Shown in pieces: positions 42,411 to 50,898 of a DNA stretch of 59,072 bases; the first letter of the stretch is position 1, and each line of letters opens with the position of its first letter. The notes under the pieces were generated by a model, which saw only the letters and a list, made by a program, of their open reading frames with translations, was not told the origin of the DNA and ran no database searches. Source of the stretch: Rhodothermus sp. (GTDB lineage: Bacteria; Bacteroidota; Rhodothermia; Rhodothermales; Rhodothermaceae); contig JAUZRN010000040.1 in the NCBI GenBank assembly GCA_030950375.1, positions 1 through 59,072 on the forward strand, given 5' to 3'. Position numbers and translations under genes: made by a program.

Positions 42411-43310
42411 ATGGCGGAAATGCTAAAAGTTGGCCTTGTCCAGATGCGCTGTGGGGAGGACCCTGCTCATAACCTGGCGCGGGCTATCGAAGGCATCCGA
42501 GAGGCAGCCGCGCAGGGCGCCCGGCTTGTCTGCCTGCCGGAGTTATTTCGTACCCCTTACTTTTGCAAGCAGGAAAATCCGCGCCATTTCCACCTGGCCG
42601 AACCCGTACCGGGCCCGACTACCGAACGACTGGCAGCCCTGGCTGCCGAATTACAGGTCTCGATTCTGGCCAGCCTCTTCGAAAAGCGCACCGATGGCCT
42701 CTATCACAACACGCTGGCTGTGCTCGACCCGCAGCGGGGCTACCTGGGCAAATATCGTAAAATGCACATTCCACATGATCCCCTGTTTGAAGAAAAGTAC
42801 TACTTCGCACCCGGCGACCTGGGCTTTCGCGTATTCGACACAGCCGGCGTGCGCATCGGCACGCTGATCTGCTGGGACCAGTGGTTCCCTGAAGCAGCTC
42901 GGCTGACGGCACTGCAGGGTGCCCAGGTACTCTTTTATCCCACAGCCATTGGCTGGCTTCCCGAAGAGGAAGCAACCGAGCGAGCGGCCCAGTACGAAGC
43001 CTGGGAGCTGGTGCAACGCGCCCATGCCATCACAAATGGTTGCTACGTTGTCGCCGTCAACCGAACGGGCTTCGAAGCGGCCCCACCAGGCACGTCGTTT
43101 CAGGGCATCCACTTCTGGGGGCAGAGTTTTGTAGCCGCACCGGACGGTACTGTGCTGGCACGTGCCCCGGTTGACGAAGAGGCTGTACTGGTCGTCTCGC
43201 TGGACCTGTCGTTGATCGATCGCTTCCGCACCACCTGGCCGTTTTTCAGAGACCGACGTATTGATGCCTATGCCGAACTCACCCGCCGCTTCCTGGACGA
43301 CAACAACTGA
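42411..43310 (+). CDS. aguB: N-carbamoylputrescine amidase
   Basis: A 299-residue carbon-nitrogen hydrolase of the nitrilase superfamily with the triad Glu44 (LPELF), Lys117 (KYRKMHIP) and Cys154 (LICWDQWFPE). The CWDQW context and the EKYYFAPGD segment match N-carbamoylputrescine amidases. It converts N-carbamoylputrescine to putrescine, ammonia and CO2. aguA, which makes its substrate, overlaps its 3' end by about 40 bases. ATG 42411 is chosen over an upstream TTG. Confidence 0.93.
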   Translation: MAEMLKVGLVQMRCGEDPAHNLARAIEGIREAAAQGARLVCLPELFRTPYFCKQENPRHFHLAEPVPGPTTERLAALAAELQVSILASLFEKRTDGLYHNTLAVLDPQRGYLGKYRKMHIPHDPLFEEKYYFAPGDLGFRVFDTAGVRIGTLICWDQWFPEAARLTALQGAQVLFYPTAIGWLPEEEATERAAQYEAWELVQRAHAITNGCYVVAVNRTGFEAAPPGTSFQGIHFWGQSFVAAPDGTVLARAPVDEEAVLVVSLDLSLIDRFRTTWPFFRDRRIDAYAELTRRFLDDNN

Positions 43311-44343
43311 GCCGACCCCGGCCGCTCAGGGTTTTCGCATGCCACCGGAGTGGGCCCCCCACCAGGCTACCTGGCTTTCCTGGCCCCACAACCGGGAGAC
43401 GTGGCCTGACGAACTGGAACAGGTCGAACGCACAATGGCCGAAGTCGTGCGCCTGCTCAGCACCAGCGAAGCCGTGTATATCAATGTCAACGACGCTACG
43501 CATGAACAACACGTTCGGCGACTGCTTGACAGGGCGGGCGTAAACGGCCCGGTACGTTTTTTTCACATCCCCACCGATGATGCCTGGATTCGCGATCATG
43601 GTGCCCTCTTTGTCATACACCCCCGACGACACAGGCTGGCCGCTACTGTCTGGGGATTCAATAGCTGGGGCGAGAAGTATCCCCCCTGGGATCGGGATGC
43701 ACAGGTAGCCCGCCGTATGGCCGCAGCCCTGAGCATACCGGCCTTTAACGGGGGGATGATCCTTGAAGGAGGGGCTATCGACACGAACGGCGCCGGCACG
43801 CTACTGACCACCGAGCAATGCCTGCTCAACCCCAATCGTAATCCACATCTCAGTCGCACAGCCATTGAGCAGCGACTCCGGGATTTTCTGGGCATCCATC
43901 AGGTGCTCTGGTTGGGACGCGGCCTGGCAGGAGATGATACCGATGGACACATCGACAACCTGACCCGCTTCGTGGCCGAAGATGTGGTGGTAACCATGGT
44001 CGCGCAAGACCCACAGGATCCCAACTACGAAGTGCTTCAGGAAAATCTGGAGCGTCTGCGGGCATTTCGCCTGCCGGACGGCCGCCCGCTTCAGATCGTT
44101 GCACTTCCCATGCCCGCTCCCCTGATAATCGCGGGCGAACGTGTACCGGCCACCTATGCCAACTTTTATATCGCCAACCGGCTGGTCCTGATGCCAGCCT
44201 ACGGCAATGCCCGGGACGAAACGGCCCGCCAACTCCTGCAGCGTTGCTTTCCGAATCGACCCGTAGTACCTGTCGACTGTCGCGCCATTATTCGCGGCCT
44301 GGGCGCGCTGCACTGTCTGACGCAACAGGTGCCCGCTGTTTAG
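43270..44343 (+). CDS. aguA: Agmatine deiminase
   Basis: A 357-residue enzyme of the guanidino-modifying family that turns agmatine into N-carbamoylputrescine and ammonia. Motifs: GFRMPPEWAPHQATWLSWPHN at the start (core residues MPPEW and TWLSWP), DDAWIRDHGA, ILEGGAIDTNG, GDDTDGHIDN, and the catalytic Cys349 in GALHCLTQQ. Start candidates at 43264 and 43270 overlap aguB; a later ATG at 43339 would cut into the conserved first motif. Together with aguB it makes putrescine from agmatine. Confidence 0.92.
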   Translation: MPNSPAASWTTTTEPTPAAQGFRMPPEWAPHQATWLSWPHNRETWPDELEQVERTMAEVVRLLSTSEAVYINVNDATHEQHVRRLLDRAGVNGPVRFFHIPTDDAWIRDHGALFVIHPRRHRLAATVWGFNSWGEKYPPWDRDAQVARRMAAALSIPAFNGGMILEGGAIDTNGAGTLLTTEQCLLNPNRNPHLSRTAIEQRLRDFLGIHQVLWLGRGLAGDDTDGHIDNLTRFVAEDVVVTMVAQDPQDPNYEVLQENLERLRAFRLPDGRPLQIVALPMPAPLIIAGERVPATYANFYIANRLVLMPAYGNARDETARQLLQRCFPNRPVVPVDCRAIIRGLGALHCLTQQVPAV

Positions 44344-45237
44344 TCAGCCTCCACGGTCCAGCGGATGTAACGCGTGGGCCAGCTCCTGCAGCGTCGATTC
44401 TTCCAGCTCCAGGTAAGCCAGCACCGAGGCGCCTACTGCCTTCCATTCGGCCGCAGGCGGCTGCGCAGTACAGAGCCGCAGGACATGCTGGGCGGTCAGC
44501 AACAGGGCCAGTTTATCGACGGTGGGATCGGGCTCTGCACGTTGGTAGTAATCAAGCATATCATGATGGCGCAAAATGGCCTGGCATAAGTCGGCCGGCA
44601 GCTTCCAGGAGCGTGCCAGTAGAAAACCGGCCGCTGCATGGTCGGTGTGCAAACGCTCCTGTTCTACCGCAATAAACGGGCGCACCTCGGCCTCCCGCTC
44701 GGCCGCCTCGTAGATTTCTGGATAGGCCGGAAACTGCTGCAGTAGCAACGGGATGCCACAGTCACAAAAAAGCCCCAGCGCGTAGGCCTCTTCAGGAAGC
44801 ACGCGCGGACACCGGCGCGCAATCTGTACCATAACCTGCGCCATTGCCTCGGCCCGGCGCCAGAAACGATCCATAAATGCGCCATGCTTATTGCGAAACG
44901 CCTGATGCAACAGCAGCCCGGTAATCAATGCGGTGATATTCCGTACCCCCAGCATCCGCACGGCATGCTTAATGTCCAGCACCGGGCGCGCAAGGCCAAA
45001 AAGTGGCGAGTTGACCAGCTTGAGCGTACTGGCAGCCAGAGCCACATCTTCACTGATCAGCTCGGCAATACGGTCCAGGTCAGGATCTGGCTTTCCCTGC
45101 TCTTCAAGCACTTCCACCAGCAACGTTGGACGGGGCGGAATCAAAACGCCCCGCAACAATTTTTCGGTCTGTGCCACATCCAGAGCACGCTGGGCACCCA
45201 GCGACAACGTTGTCTCCGCAGCCATGCTGGTCTTCAC
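44344..45237 (-). CDS. HDOD-domain signalling protein
   Basis: A 297-residue protein made mostly of one HDOD domain (about 30-235). The typical helical pattern is visible (LISEDVALAASTLKLVNSPLFGL, HAVRMLGVRNITALI, HHDMLDYY). HDOD proteins relate to HD hydrolases but lack their full metal site and act in signalling. The GTG at 45237 overlaps the folB stop (GTGA) and gives coupled translation; ATG 45225 is a good alternative. Its stop abuts that of aguA with no gap. Confidence 0.85.
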   Translation of the reverse strand: MKTSMAAETTLSLGAQRALDVAQTEKLLRGVLIPPRPTLLVEVLEEQGKPDPDLDRIAELISEDVALAASTLKLVNSPLFGLARPVLDIKHAVRMLGVRNITALITGLLLHQAFRNKHGAFMDRFWRRAEAMAQVMVQIARRCPRVLPEEAYALGLFCDCGIPLLLQQFPAYPEIYEAAEREAEVRPFIAVEQERLHTDHAAAGFLLARSWKLPADLCQAILRHHDMLDYYQRAEPDPTVDKLALLLTAQHVLRLCTAQPPAAEWKAVGASVLAYLELEESTLQELAHALHPLDRGG

Positions 45238-45659
45238 GGTCTGACCCGGCGATAGCTGTAGGTCACTTCAGCCCGGTCGCAGGCTCCTCCCACCGGAGGA
45301 TTGGGCTTCCGCACCGTCACTTCAATGGCTTCAACGATCGGGAAAGCTTCCAGTACCTGGTGCGCAATTCGATAGGCCAACCGCTCAATCAGGTAAAACT
45401 TGTTGCCCGTGACCACCTTGCGTACCAGGCGATAAACGCCCTCATAATCCACCGTCTTTTCCAGGGCATCGGACTGCGCGGCTTCGTCGATGTTAAGCTC
45501 CATTGCCACATCCACTTCGTAGCGCCCACCGATACGGTGCTCCTCCTGGGTAAGACCATGGTGTGCGTAAAAAACGGCGTTGACCAGACGCACAATACCT
45601 CGCGACCGGCCTGGAGCTACAGGAATAGCAGACAAAGCTTGCGCAGATTCAGGCTGCAT
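45234..45659 (-). CDS. folB: Dihydroneopterin aldolase
   Basis: A 141-residue folate-pathway enzyme that cleaves dihydroneopterin to hydroxymethyl-dihydropterin and glycolaldehyde. Family motifs: FYAHHGLTQEEH, VDYEGVYRLV, FYLIERLAYRIA, and the active-site lysine segment VRKPNPPVGG. The first ~20 residues are extra compared with E. coli FolB. Its start lies inside the end of the PfkB kinase gene (11-base overlap), and its stop overlaps the HDOD gene. Confidence 0.93.
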   Translation of the reverse strand: MQPESAQALSAIPVAPGRSRGIVRLVNAVFYAHHGLTQEEHRIGGRYEVDVAMELNIDEAAQSDALEKTVDYEGVYRLVRKVVTGNKFYLIERLAYRIAHQVLEAFPIVEAIEVTVRKPNPPVGGACDRAEVTYSYRRVRP

Positions 45660-46608
45660 GGTCCGATCCGGACAAAGCTAAGAGGGTCTGTAGATCGACG
45701 TTCGGAAAGAATGTAAGGCGCCGGAAAGCTGCTACACGCCGCGCAATTTCTTCCGGCGTAAGCCCCAGCAGGCGCTCTGGCCCAAAGCGTTCGACGACAA
45801 AAGACGCCAGGGCACATCCATAAATAACCGCCTGTCGCAGCGCTGTTTCATCAAAACCCTGCTGCGTGGCCAGAAATCCGGCCAGCGCTCCGGCAAACGT
45901 ATCGCCTGCCCCTGTTGGATCAAACACGTCTTCCAACGGATAGGCCGGTGCGCTAAAAATCTCCTCTTCATAAAACAGCAGCGCACCATGCTCGCCTTTT
46001 TTGATGATCACAATACGCGGGCCCATTGCCTGAATCTTGCGCGCTGCCCGAATCAAATTGGGCTCGGCAGCCAGCTGACGCGCCTCGGCATCGTTCACCA
46101 CCAGACAATCGACGCGACGCAGTACGGCCCGTAGTGCTTCTGGCGTCTGTTCGATCCAGTAGTTCATGGTGTCGCAGATCACAAAGGCAGGGGCTTCCAC
46201 CTGGTCGAGCACGCGCTGCTGCAGCCGCGGATCAAGATTCCCCAGGCATACGATCTGGCTATCGCGATAGGTCCGCGGAAGCACCGGATCGAACGAAGCC
46301 AGTGCATTCAAATGCGTGTAAAGGGTATCCCGCTCGTTCAAGTCATAATGATAGCGGCCACCCCAGGCAAATGTATCTTCCTGTTCGTTGACCATCAGCC
46401 CTTCCAGGTCGATGCCAGCCCGCTCCAGCACTGCTCGGTAAGCGGCCGGGAAGTCGCGCCCTACCACTGCCACCAGGCGCACTTCAGGCCAGAAGTAGCG
46501 GGCAGCCAATGCCAGATAGGTGGCACTGCCGCCCAGCAACCGATGCGCCGCGCCAAAGGGCGTCTCAACCGAATCGAGGGCAACGGTTCCGATAACCAGA
46601 ATGCTCAC
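45649..46608 (-). CDS. PfkB-family carbohydrate/nucleoside kinase
   Basis: A 319-residue ribokinase-fold enzyme. The N-terminal GG motif is LLGGSATYLALAARYF, and the C-terminal PfkB signature is DPTGAGDTFAGAL with catalytic Asp236. The opening VIGTVALDSVETPFG matches a subgroup of ribokinase/adenosine-kinase-like proteins of unknown substrate. The start is taken as GTG 46608 because it gives MSILVIG, the usual start of this subgroup; GTG 46626 and TTG 46638 are other options. It overlaps folB by 11 bases. Confidence 0.88.
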   Translation of the reverse strand: MSILVIGTVALDSVETPFGAAHRLLGGSATYLALAARYFWPEVRLVAVVGRDFPAAYRAVLERAGIDLEGLMVNEQEDTFAWGGRYHYDLNERDTLYTHLNALASFDPVLPRTYRDSQIVCLGNLDPRLQQRVLDQVEAPAFVICDTMNYWIEQTPEALRAVLRRVDCLVVNDAEARQLAAEPNLIRAARKIQAMGPRIVIIKKGEHGALLFYEEEIFSAPAYPLEDVFDPTGAGDTFAGALAGFLATQQGFDETALRQAVIYGCALASFVVERFGPERLLGLTPEEIARRVAAFRRLTFFPNVDLQTLLALSGSDHAA

Positions 46609-46636
46609 CGTTCGTTGAATATGCACGCGTTTACAC

Positions 46637-46667
46637 AAAAAGCGAGGGCAACCTGCCTGTTGCCCTC
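46637..46667 (-). terminator. Intrinsic terminator of the DUF883-like operon
   Basis: On the minus strand a perfect 9-base-pair stem (GAGGGCAAC/GTTGCCCTC, 6-base loop) is followed by GC and five T. It lies only about 30 bases before the PfkB kinase start. Confidence 0.8.
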
Positions 46668-46727
46668 CGAGTCAAGATACAGCAATTGTGCCGAAATTGC
46701 GTACGTCGAACCAATTTTTTTAGCAAA

Positions 46728-47432
46728 TTAGCGAAGGCGACGCAGCCAGTCGTTTAGTTTTTTCAGCGTAGCCACCGCAACGGCCGTGGTTGCCGCCCCC
46801 AGCAGCGTTTCGGCTGCGTCCAGCCCACGGCGCGCACCGTGTTTCAGGCGCTTCGACGTATCACGCGCTGTTTCTTCAAGCGCAGTGGCCGTCTCCGCAG
46901 CCTGCTCAGCTAACATCTTGCTCAACGTTTCAGCCTGCGCCCGAATGCGCTCGCTCAATTCGGCGGCCTGCTCGGGCAGCTCCTTACGCAGCGTGCGCGC
47001 TCGTTCGGCCACCGTCTCTCCCAGCTCATCTACCTGTTCTACAAGCTGACGACTTAGCCGCTGCGCCTGTTTGTGTGCCTGTCGGGCCAGCCGCTCAGCC
47101 CGACGGCGTGCGCGCACGGTCAACGGTGGCGGAGCCGGATGAAGCCCTCTCATCCCCAGACGTCCGACCAGCACGCCAGCACCCAGCGCCAGCAACAATG
47201 CCAGCGCGGGATGCTCGACTACCCAGTTACGCGCACGTGCTGCCGCTGCCTGCGCATCCAGGCGGGCCAGTTGCTCCCGCAACCGCTGAAGCACTTCATT
47301 CAGCTCCTGCCGCGTCTTTTCATAAGCGTCCGCCAGCTCCTGCTGCCCCTTTTCCGCACGAACCGCTTCTTCGCTCTCAGATACCCTGGCTTCCGCTTGC
47401 GTTGTCCGGCTATGCTTTTTCTGTGCTGCCAC
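46728..47432 (-). CDS. Membrane-anchored helical protein (DUF883-like with long coiled tail)
   Basis: A 234-residue protein almost wholly helical. About 1-70 is a charged coiled coil, and 70-92 is a hydrophobic segment (HPALALLLALGAGVLVGRLG) like that of DUF883/ElaB/YqjD proteins. About 105-215 is an amphipathic apolipoprotein-like helix rich in Ala, Glu, Arg and Gln. It probably associates with the inner membrane. It starts with GTG 47432, fixed by GGAGG nine bases upstream. It is the second gene of a pair with the small 69-residue protein. Confidence 0.75.
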   Translation of the reverse strand: MAAQKKHSRTTQAEARVSESEEAVRAEKGQQELADAYEKTRQELNEVLQRLREQLARLDAQAAAARARNWVVEHPALALLLALGAGVLVGRLGMRGLHPAPPPLTVRARRRAERLARQAHKQAQRLSRQLVEQVDELGETVAERARTLRKELPEQAAELSERIRAQAETLSKMLAEQAAETATALEETARDTSKRLKHGARRGLDAAETLLGAATTAVAVATLKKLNDWLRRLR

Positions 47433-47441
47433 GGCTGTTTT

Positions 47442-47446
47442 CCTCC
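47442..47446 (-). promoter_or_regulatory. Ribosome binding site deciding the GTG start at 47432
   Basis: GGAGG on the minus strand, nine bases before GTG 47432, in the context AACTGGAGGA. The same context precedes the upstream gene at 47693. Confidence 0.5.
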
Positions 47447-47483
47447 AGTTTTCGATTTCACATAAAAATGACCCACTGGCGCT

Positions 47484-47693
47484 CTATCGACGCCACAGGA
47501 CTCCCAGAAACACTCCCACGGCAAAAGCGGCCACCATAGCCACTACCTGATGCTCACGTACCCACGCCTTCACTGCTTCTATACCGGACGTGGTCGGCCG
47601 CTCAAGCGTTTCCAGCGGCGTTGGCCCTTCCTGCGCAGGAGCTTCTGCGGCCTCTGCTCCGGACTCCCGGACCTGGTCAGCCGGTTCTACCAT
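47484..47693 (-). CDS. Small DUF883-like membrane protein
   Basis: A 69-residue protein with an acidic, Ala/Glu/Pro-rich start (about 1-35), a short basic helix (VKAWVREHQ) and a C-terminal membrane helix ending Val-Leu-Trp-Arg-Arg. This end is typical of DUF883/YqjD proteins, which anchor to the membrane at the C-terminus and in E. coli can bind ribosomes. GGAGG at 47700-47704 precedes the ATG. It is cotranscribed with the longer helical protein 51 bases downstream. Confidence 0.75.
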   Translation of the reverse strand: MVEPADQVRESGAEAAEAPAQEGPTPLETLERPTTSGIEAVKAWVREHQVVAMVAAFAVGVFLGVLWRR

Positions 47694-47787
47694 CGTCGTC
47701 CTCCAGTTTTTTGCGTTACATGGACTTTTTTATAGGGGCTGTGCTGTATTTTTCCACCATCAACACCAAACGTTCCATGACATCGCC

Positions 47788-47805
47788 GACAATTACAACA
47801 TTGTC
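47788..47805. repeat. Inverted repeat in the divergent gap before the TPR protein gene
   Basis: GACAAT-TACAAC-ATTGTC, a perfect 6-base inverted repeat with a 6-base spacer, located between the DUF883-like pair and the large TPR gene. It has the size of a dimeric regulator site; no regulator can be named. Confidence 0.35.
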
Positions 47806-47892
47806 AACAGTGGAGCGTTTGTCTTGAAGGGGTATACTTCAGGCAACGTCTTCTGCGTTTGCTAATCAGCCCTGCAAATAAGCTTGCGGACT

Positions 47893-50800
47893 ATGCCACG
47901 TATCATTGGATGGATCTGTTGGGCAAGCATCTTTCTGCTACAGCCGGCTATTCTTCGGGCCCAGCCTATGCTGCCGGGTCCCACGCTGGATTTTGCACGG
48001 GCCCTGACCTTGCACAACGATGGGTTCTATACCCTCTCGGCACAGGCTTTTGCGCAATTTCGGCACGCTTATCCGGACAATCCCCGGGTAGCCGAAGCGC
48101 TTTTCTATGAGGCTGAAGCACGTCTGGCTCTGGGACAGACCGACGACGCAGCAGCGTTATTGCGTCTGTTTGCTGCCCGTTATCCGACGCATCCGCTGGT
48201 TGCTGAGGCGCAGCTTGCCCTGGGCAAGTACCTTTTCGACATCGGTCGCTACGAGGAAGCGCGCCAGGCGTTCCGTCAGGCATTGCGTCCAGGCGTGCCG
48301 CCAGTGCAGGCAGCCCGTGCCCTGTTCTGGATGGCTGAATCGGCACATCGGATGGGGCGTCCGAATGAAGCTATCGGCTATTACCGCCGGCTTGCCGACA
48401 CGTACCCTAACACCCGTCTGGCTCCCCGGGCGCTGCTTGCTATGGCCTATACGCAGGTCGAAACGGGTGCCTATGATGAAGCAGCACACACTTTCGAGGT
48501 ACTGGCTGCCCGCTATTCCGCTGCCCCCGAAGCCCATCATCTGGGCCTGGCCCTCGCACAGGTTTACTATGAACTGGGCGACTATCGCCGCACCATCGAA
48601 GAGATCCAGCGCCGTCTTCCCGATCTGCAGGGTGCGGAACGTCAGCAAGCCTGGTTGCTCCTGGCCGAATCCTACAACCAGCTACGTGACAGCGAAAACG
48701 CCATTGTGTACTACCGGCGCCTGCTGGACAACCCGGATAGCCCGTACTACCGGCGGGCACTCTACGGTCTGGCCTGGAATTACTATTTCGAAGGCGTCTA
48801 CCAGTGGGCGGCCGACCACTTCCGACAGGTGCGCGAAGGTCATCAAGACACGCTGGCGATGAAGGCCACCTACTATGAGGCCGTATGTCGCCGTCTGGCC
48901 CGCGAACTCCAGCAATCCCTGACCCTCTTCAAAACCGTTGTGCTTGCGTGGCCCGACAGTCCGCTGGCACCACGCGCACAGTACGAATTGGCCTTGCTGC
49001 TCTATGAAATGCGCCAGTGGGAAGCGGCATATGAGGCGTTCGACTTCCTCATTCGTACCTATCCCGACAGCGCGTTGCTCGGCGATGCACTCCGTATGCG
49101 TGGCTACACGGCCATAGCGCTTGGGCGCTTTGATGAGGCCCTGACCAGCTTTGACCGTGCCATCGCCCTGCAGGCCGCTGCTCCCCGTCTGCGCACTGAA
49201 ATTGCCTTCCAGAAAGCCTGGTTGCAGTACCGCCAGCAAAACTACGCCGCAGCCAGCGAGGCTTTCCTGAACCTGTACCGCCAGGATCCACGGGGGGCCA
49301 AGGCGGGCGATGCCCTCTTCTGGGCCGCCGAAAGCTTCTATCAGCTGAACCAGCTGGATCGGGCTGAATCGCTCTTTCGCGACTACCTGCGCCGCTTTCC
49401 CGACGGAACCCACGTCGAAGCCGCCCACTACGCCCTGGGATGGATTTACTTCCGCCAGCAACGCTATGAAGCAGCCATCCAGGCCTTTCGACAATTTCTA
49501 CGGGCTTACCGCCGTTCTGAGGAGGCCGTCCCCTACCGCCTCGACGCGCTGCTTCGGCTGGCCGACAGCTATTACGCGCTCAAACGCTATCCTGAAGCCA
49601 TTCGCTATTATCGACAGGCCGCTACCGAAGGCGAAAGCGACTACGCCTACTACCAGATAGGCCAGGCTTATTATCATGCAGGCGACTATACCAGCGCGTT
49701 GCGTACCTTCAACCAGCTGCTTGAAAACTATCCAGAAAGTACCTGGCGCGAAGAAGCCCTCTACCAGATCGGCTACATTCACTTCCTGAATCAGGAGTAC
49801 GACCAGGCCCTCGCGGCCTACCAGCGTCTGCTCAAACTCGCTCCGAACGATCCGCTGGCCCCCAAAGCACAGTACAGCATGGGCGACGCGCTCTTTAATG
49901 CAGGACGCCTGGAAGCCGCCGTTAATGCCTACAAACGCGTGCTGGAGCGCTATCCGCAGAGTCCTTTCGTAGCCGATGCCGCTACGAGCATTCACTTTGC
50001 CCTTATCGCCGCGGGCGACGATGCACGTGCTCAGGCGCTGATCGATTCATTCGCCACGGCCTATCCGGATTCCCGGCTGGCAGACGAACTACGCTTTCGA
50101 CGGGCCGAAGCCCTCTACCGTAGCGGACGCTTACGCGAAGCCCAGCAAACCCTGGAAGCTTTTGTACAGGGCACCCATGCGCCCGATCTGATGGGCGAGG
50201 CACTGTACTACCTGGCGACCCTTTACTTCGAACAGGAACAATATGAAGCGGCCCAACAGGCCCTGCAGCAACTGCTGGCTACCTATCCCGAACATCCACG
50301 TGTTCCAGAAGCCCTGCTCCTCCTTGGAACAGTGCACCTGAAGCAGGCCCACTACGAAGCCGCATTGCAGCGCTATCGTCGCTTGCTGTCGCTGGCTCCC
50401 AATCGCTCCGAGCTGCTGGCCCGCGCGTTTTATGGCCAGAGTGTGGCCCTGCTGGAGCTGGGACGCCTGGCCGAAGCCCGTCAGGTGCTGACGCAAGCGT
50501 TGTCACGCTTTCCTGAAAACGCCCAACCGACTCTGCTGCAGCTCAGCCAGGCTCGTCTGGCCGAAGCCGAAGGACGTCCGGACGAAGCGGAACGCTTGTA
50601 CCGAACCGTAGTGAGTCAGGCGCAGGACGAAACGGGCGCCGAGGCCCTCTACCGACTGGGTGCCCTGCTGCTCCGCCAGGGTGATCCCCACCGTGCCATC
50701 GAAGAACTCAGTCGACTCCCTACCCTCTTTCCAGGCTATCCCGAATGGCTGGCACGCGGCTACCTGACCCAGGCCCGTGCTTTTCTCACACTGGGCCAAC

Positions 50801-50895
50801 GCGGCGAAGCAGCCCGCCTTTATGACCTGATCCTTACGGAATTTCCGAATACGTCGTTTGCTCGTATCGCTGCCCAGGAAAAAGCTGCCCTGTAA
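47893..50895 (+). CDS. Large exported TPR-repeat protein
   Basis: A 1000-residue protein with a signal peptide (about 1-24, ending LRAQ). More than twenty consecutive TPR units follow, with the usual Tyr-Pro turn between units (for example FRHAYPDNPRVAEALFYEAEARL) and repeated ALYxLA motifs. It should form a long superhelix in the periplasm. No enzymatic domain is seen. The beta-barrel gene starts three bases after its stop, so the two may form one envelope complex. ATG 47893 was chosen over TTG 47884 because it gives the better signal peptide. Confidence 0.85.
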   Translation: MPRIIGWICWASIFLLQPAILRAQPMLPGPTLDFARALTLHNDGFYTLSAQAFAQFRHAYPDNPRVAEALFYEAEARLALGQTDDAAALLRLFAARYPTHPLVAEAQLALGKYLFDIGRYEEARQAFRQALRPGVPPVQAARALFWMAESAHRMGRPNEAIGYYRRLADTYPNTRLAPRALLAMAYTQVETGAYDEAAHTFEVLAARYSAAPEAHHLGLALAQVYYELGDYRRTIEEIQRRLPDLQGAERQQAWLLLAESYNQLRDSENAIVYYRRLLDNPDSPYYRRALYGLAWNYYFEGVYQWAADHFRQVREGHQDTLAMKATYYEAVCRRLARELQQSLTLFKTVVLAWPDSPLAPRAQYELALLLYEMRQWEAAYEAFDFLIRTYPDSALLGDALRMRGYTAIALGRFDEALTSFDRAIALQAAAPRLRTEIAFQKAWLQYRQQNYAAASEAFLNLYRQDPRGAKAGDALFWAAESFYQLNQLDRAESLFRDYLRRFPDGTHVEAAHYALGWIYFRQQRYEAAIQAFRQFLRAYRRSEEAVPYRLDALLRLADSYYALKRYPEAIRYYRQAATEGESDYAYYQIGQAYYHAGDYTSALRTFNQLLENYPESTWREEALYQIGYIHFLNQEYDQALAAYQRLLKLAPNDPLAPKAQYSMGDALFNAGRLEAAVNAYKRVLERYPQSPFVADAATSIHFALIAAGDDARAQALIDSFATAYPDSRLADELRFRRAEALYRSGRLREAQQTLEAFVQGTHAPDLMGEALYYLATLYFEQEQYEAAQQALQQLLATYPEHPRVPEALLLLGTVHLKQAHYEAALQRYRRLLSLAPNRSELLARAFYGQSVALLELGRLAEARQVLTQALSRFPENAQPTLLQLSQARLAEAEGRPDEAERLYRTVVSQAQDETGAEALYRLGALLLRQGDPHRAIEELSRLPTLFPGYPEWLARGYLTQARAFLTLGQRGEAARLYDLILTEFPNTSFARIAAQEKAAL

Positions 50896-50898
50896 GCC

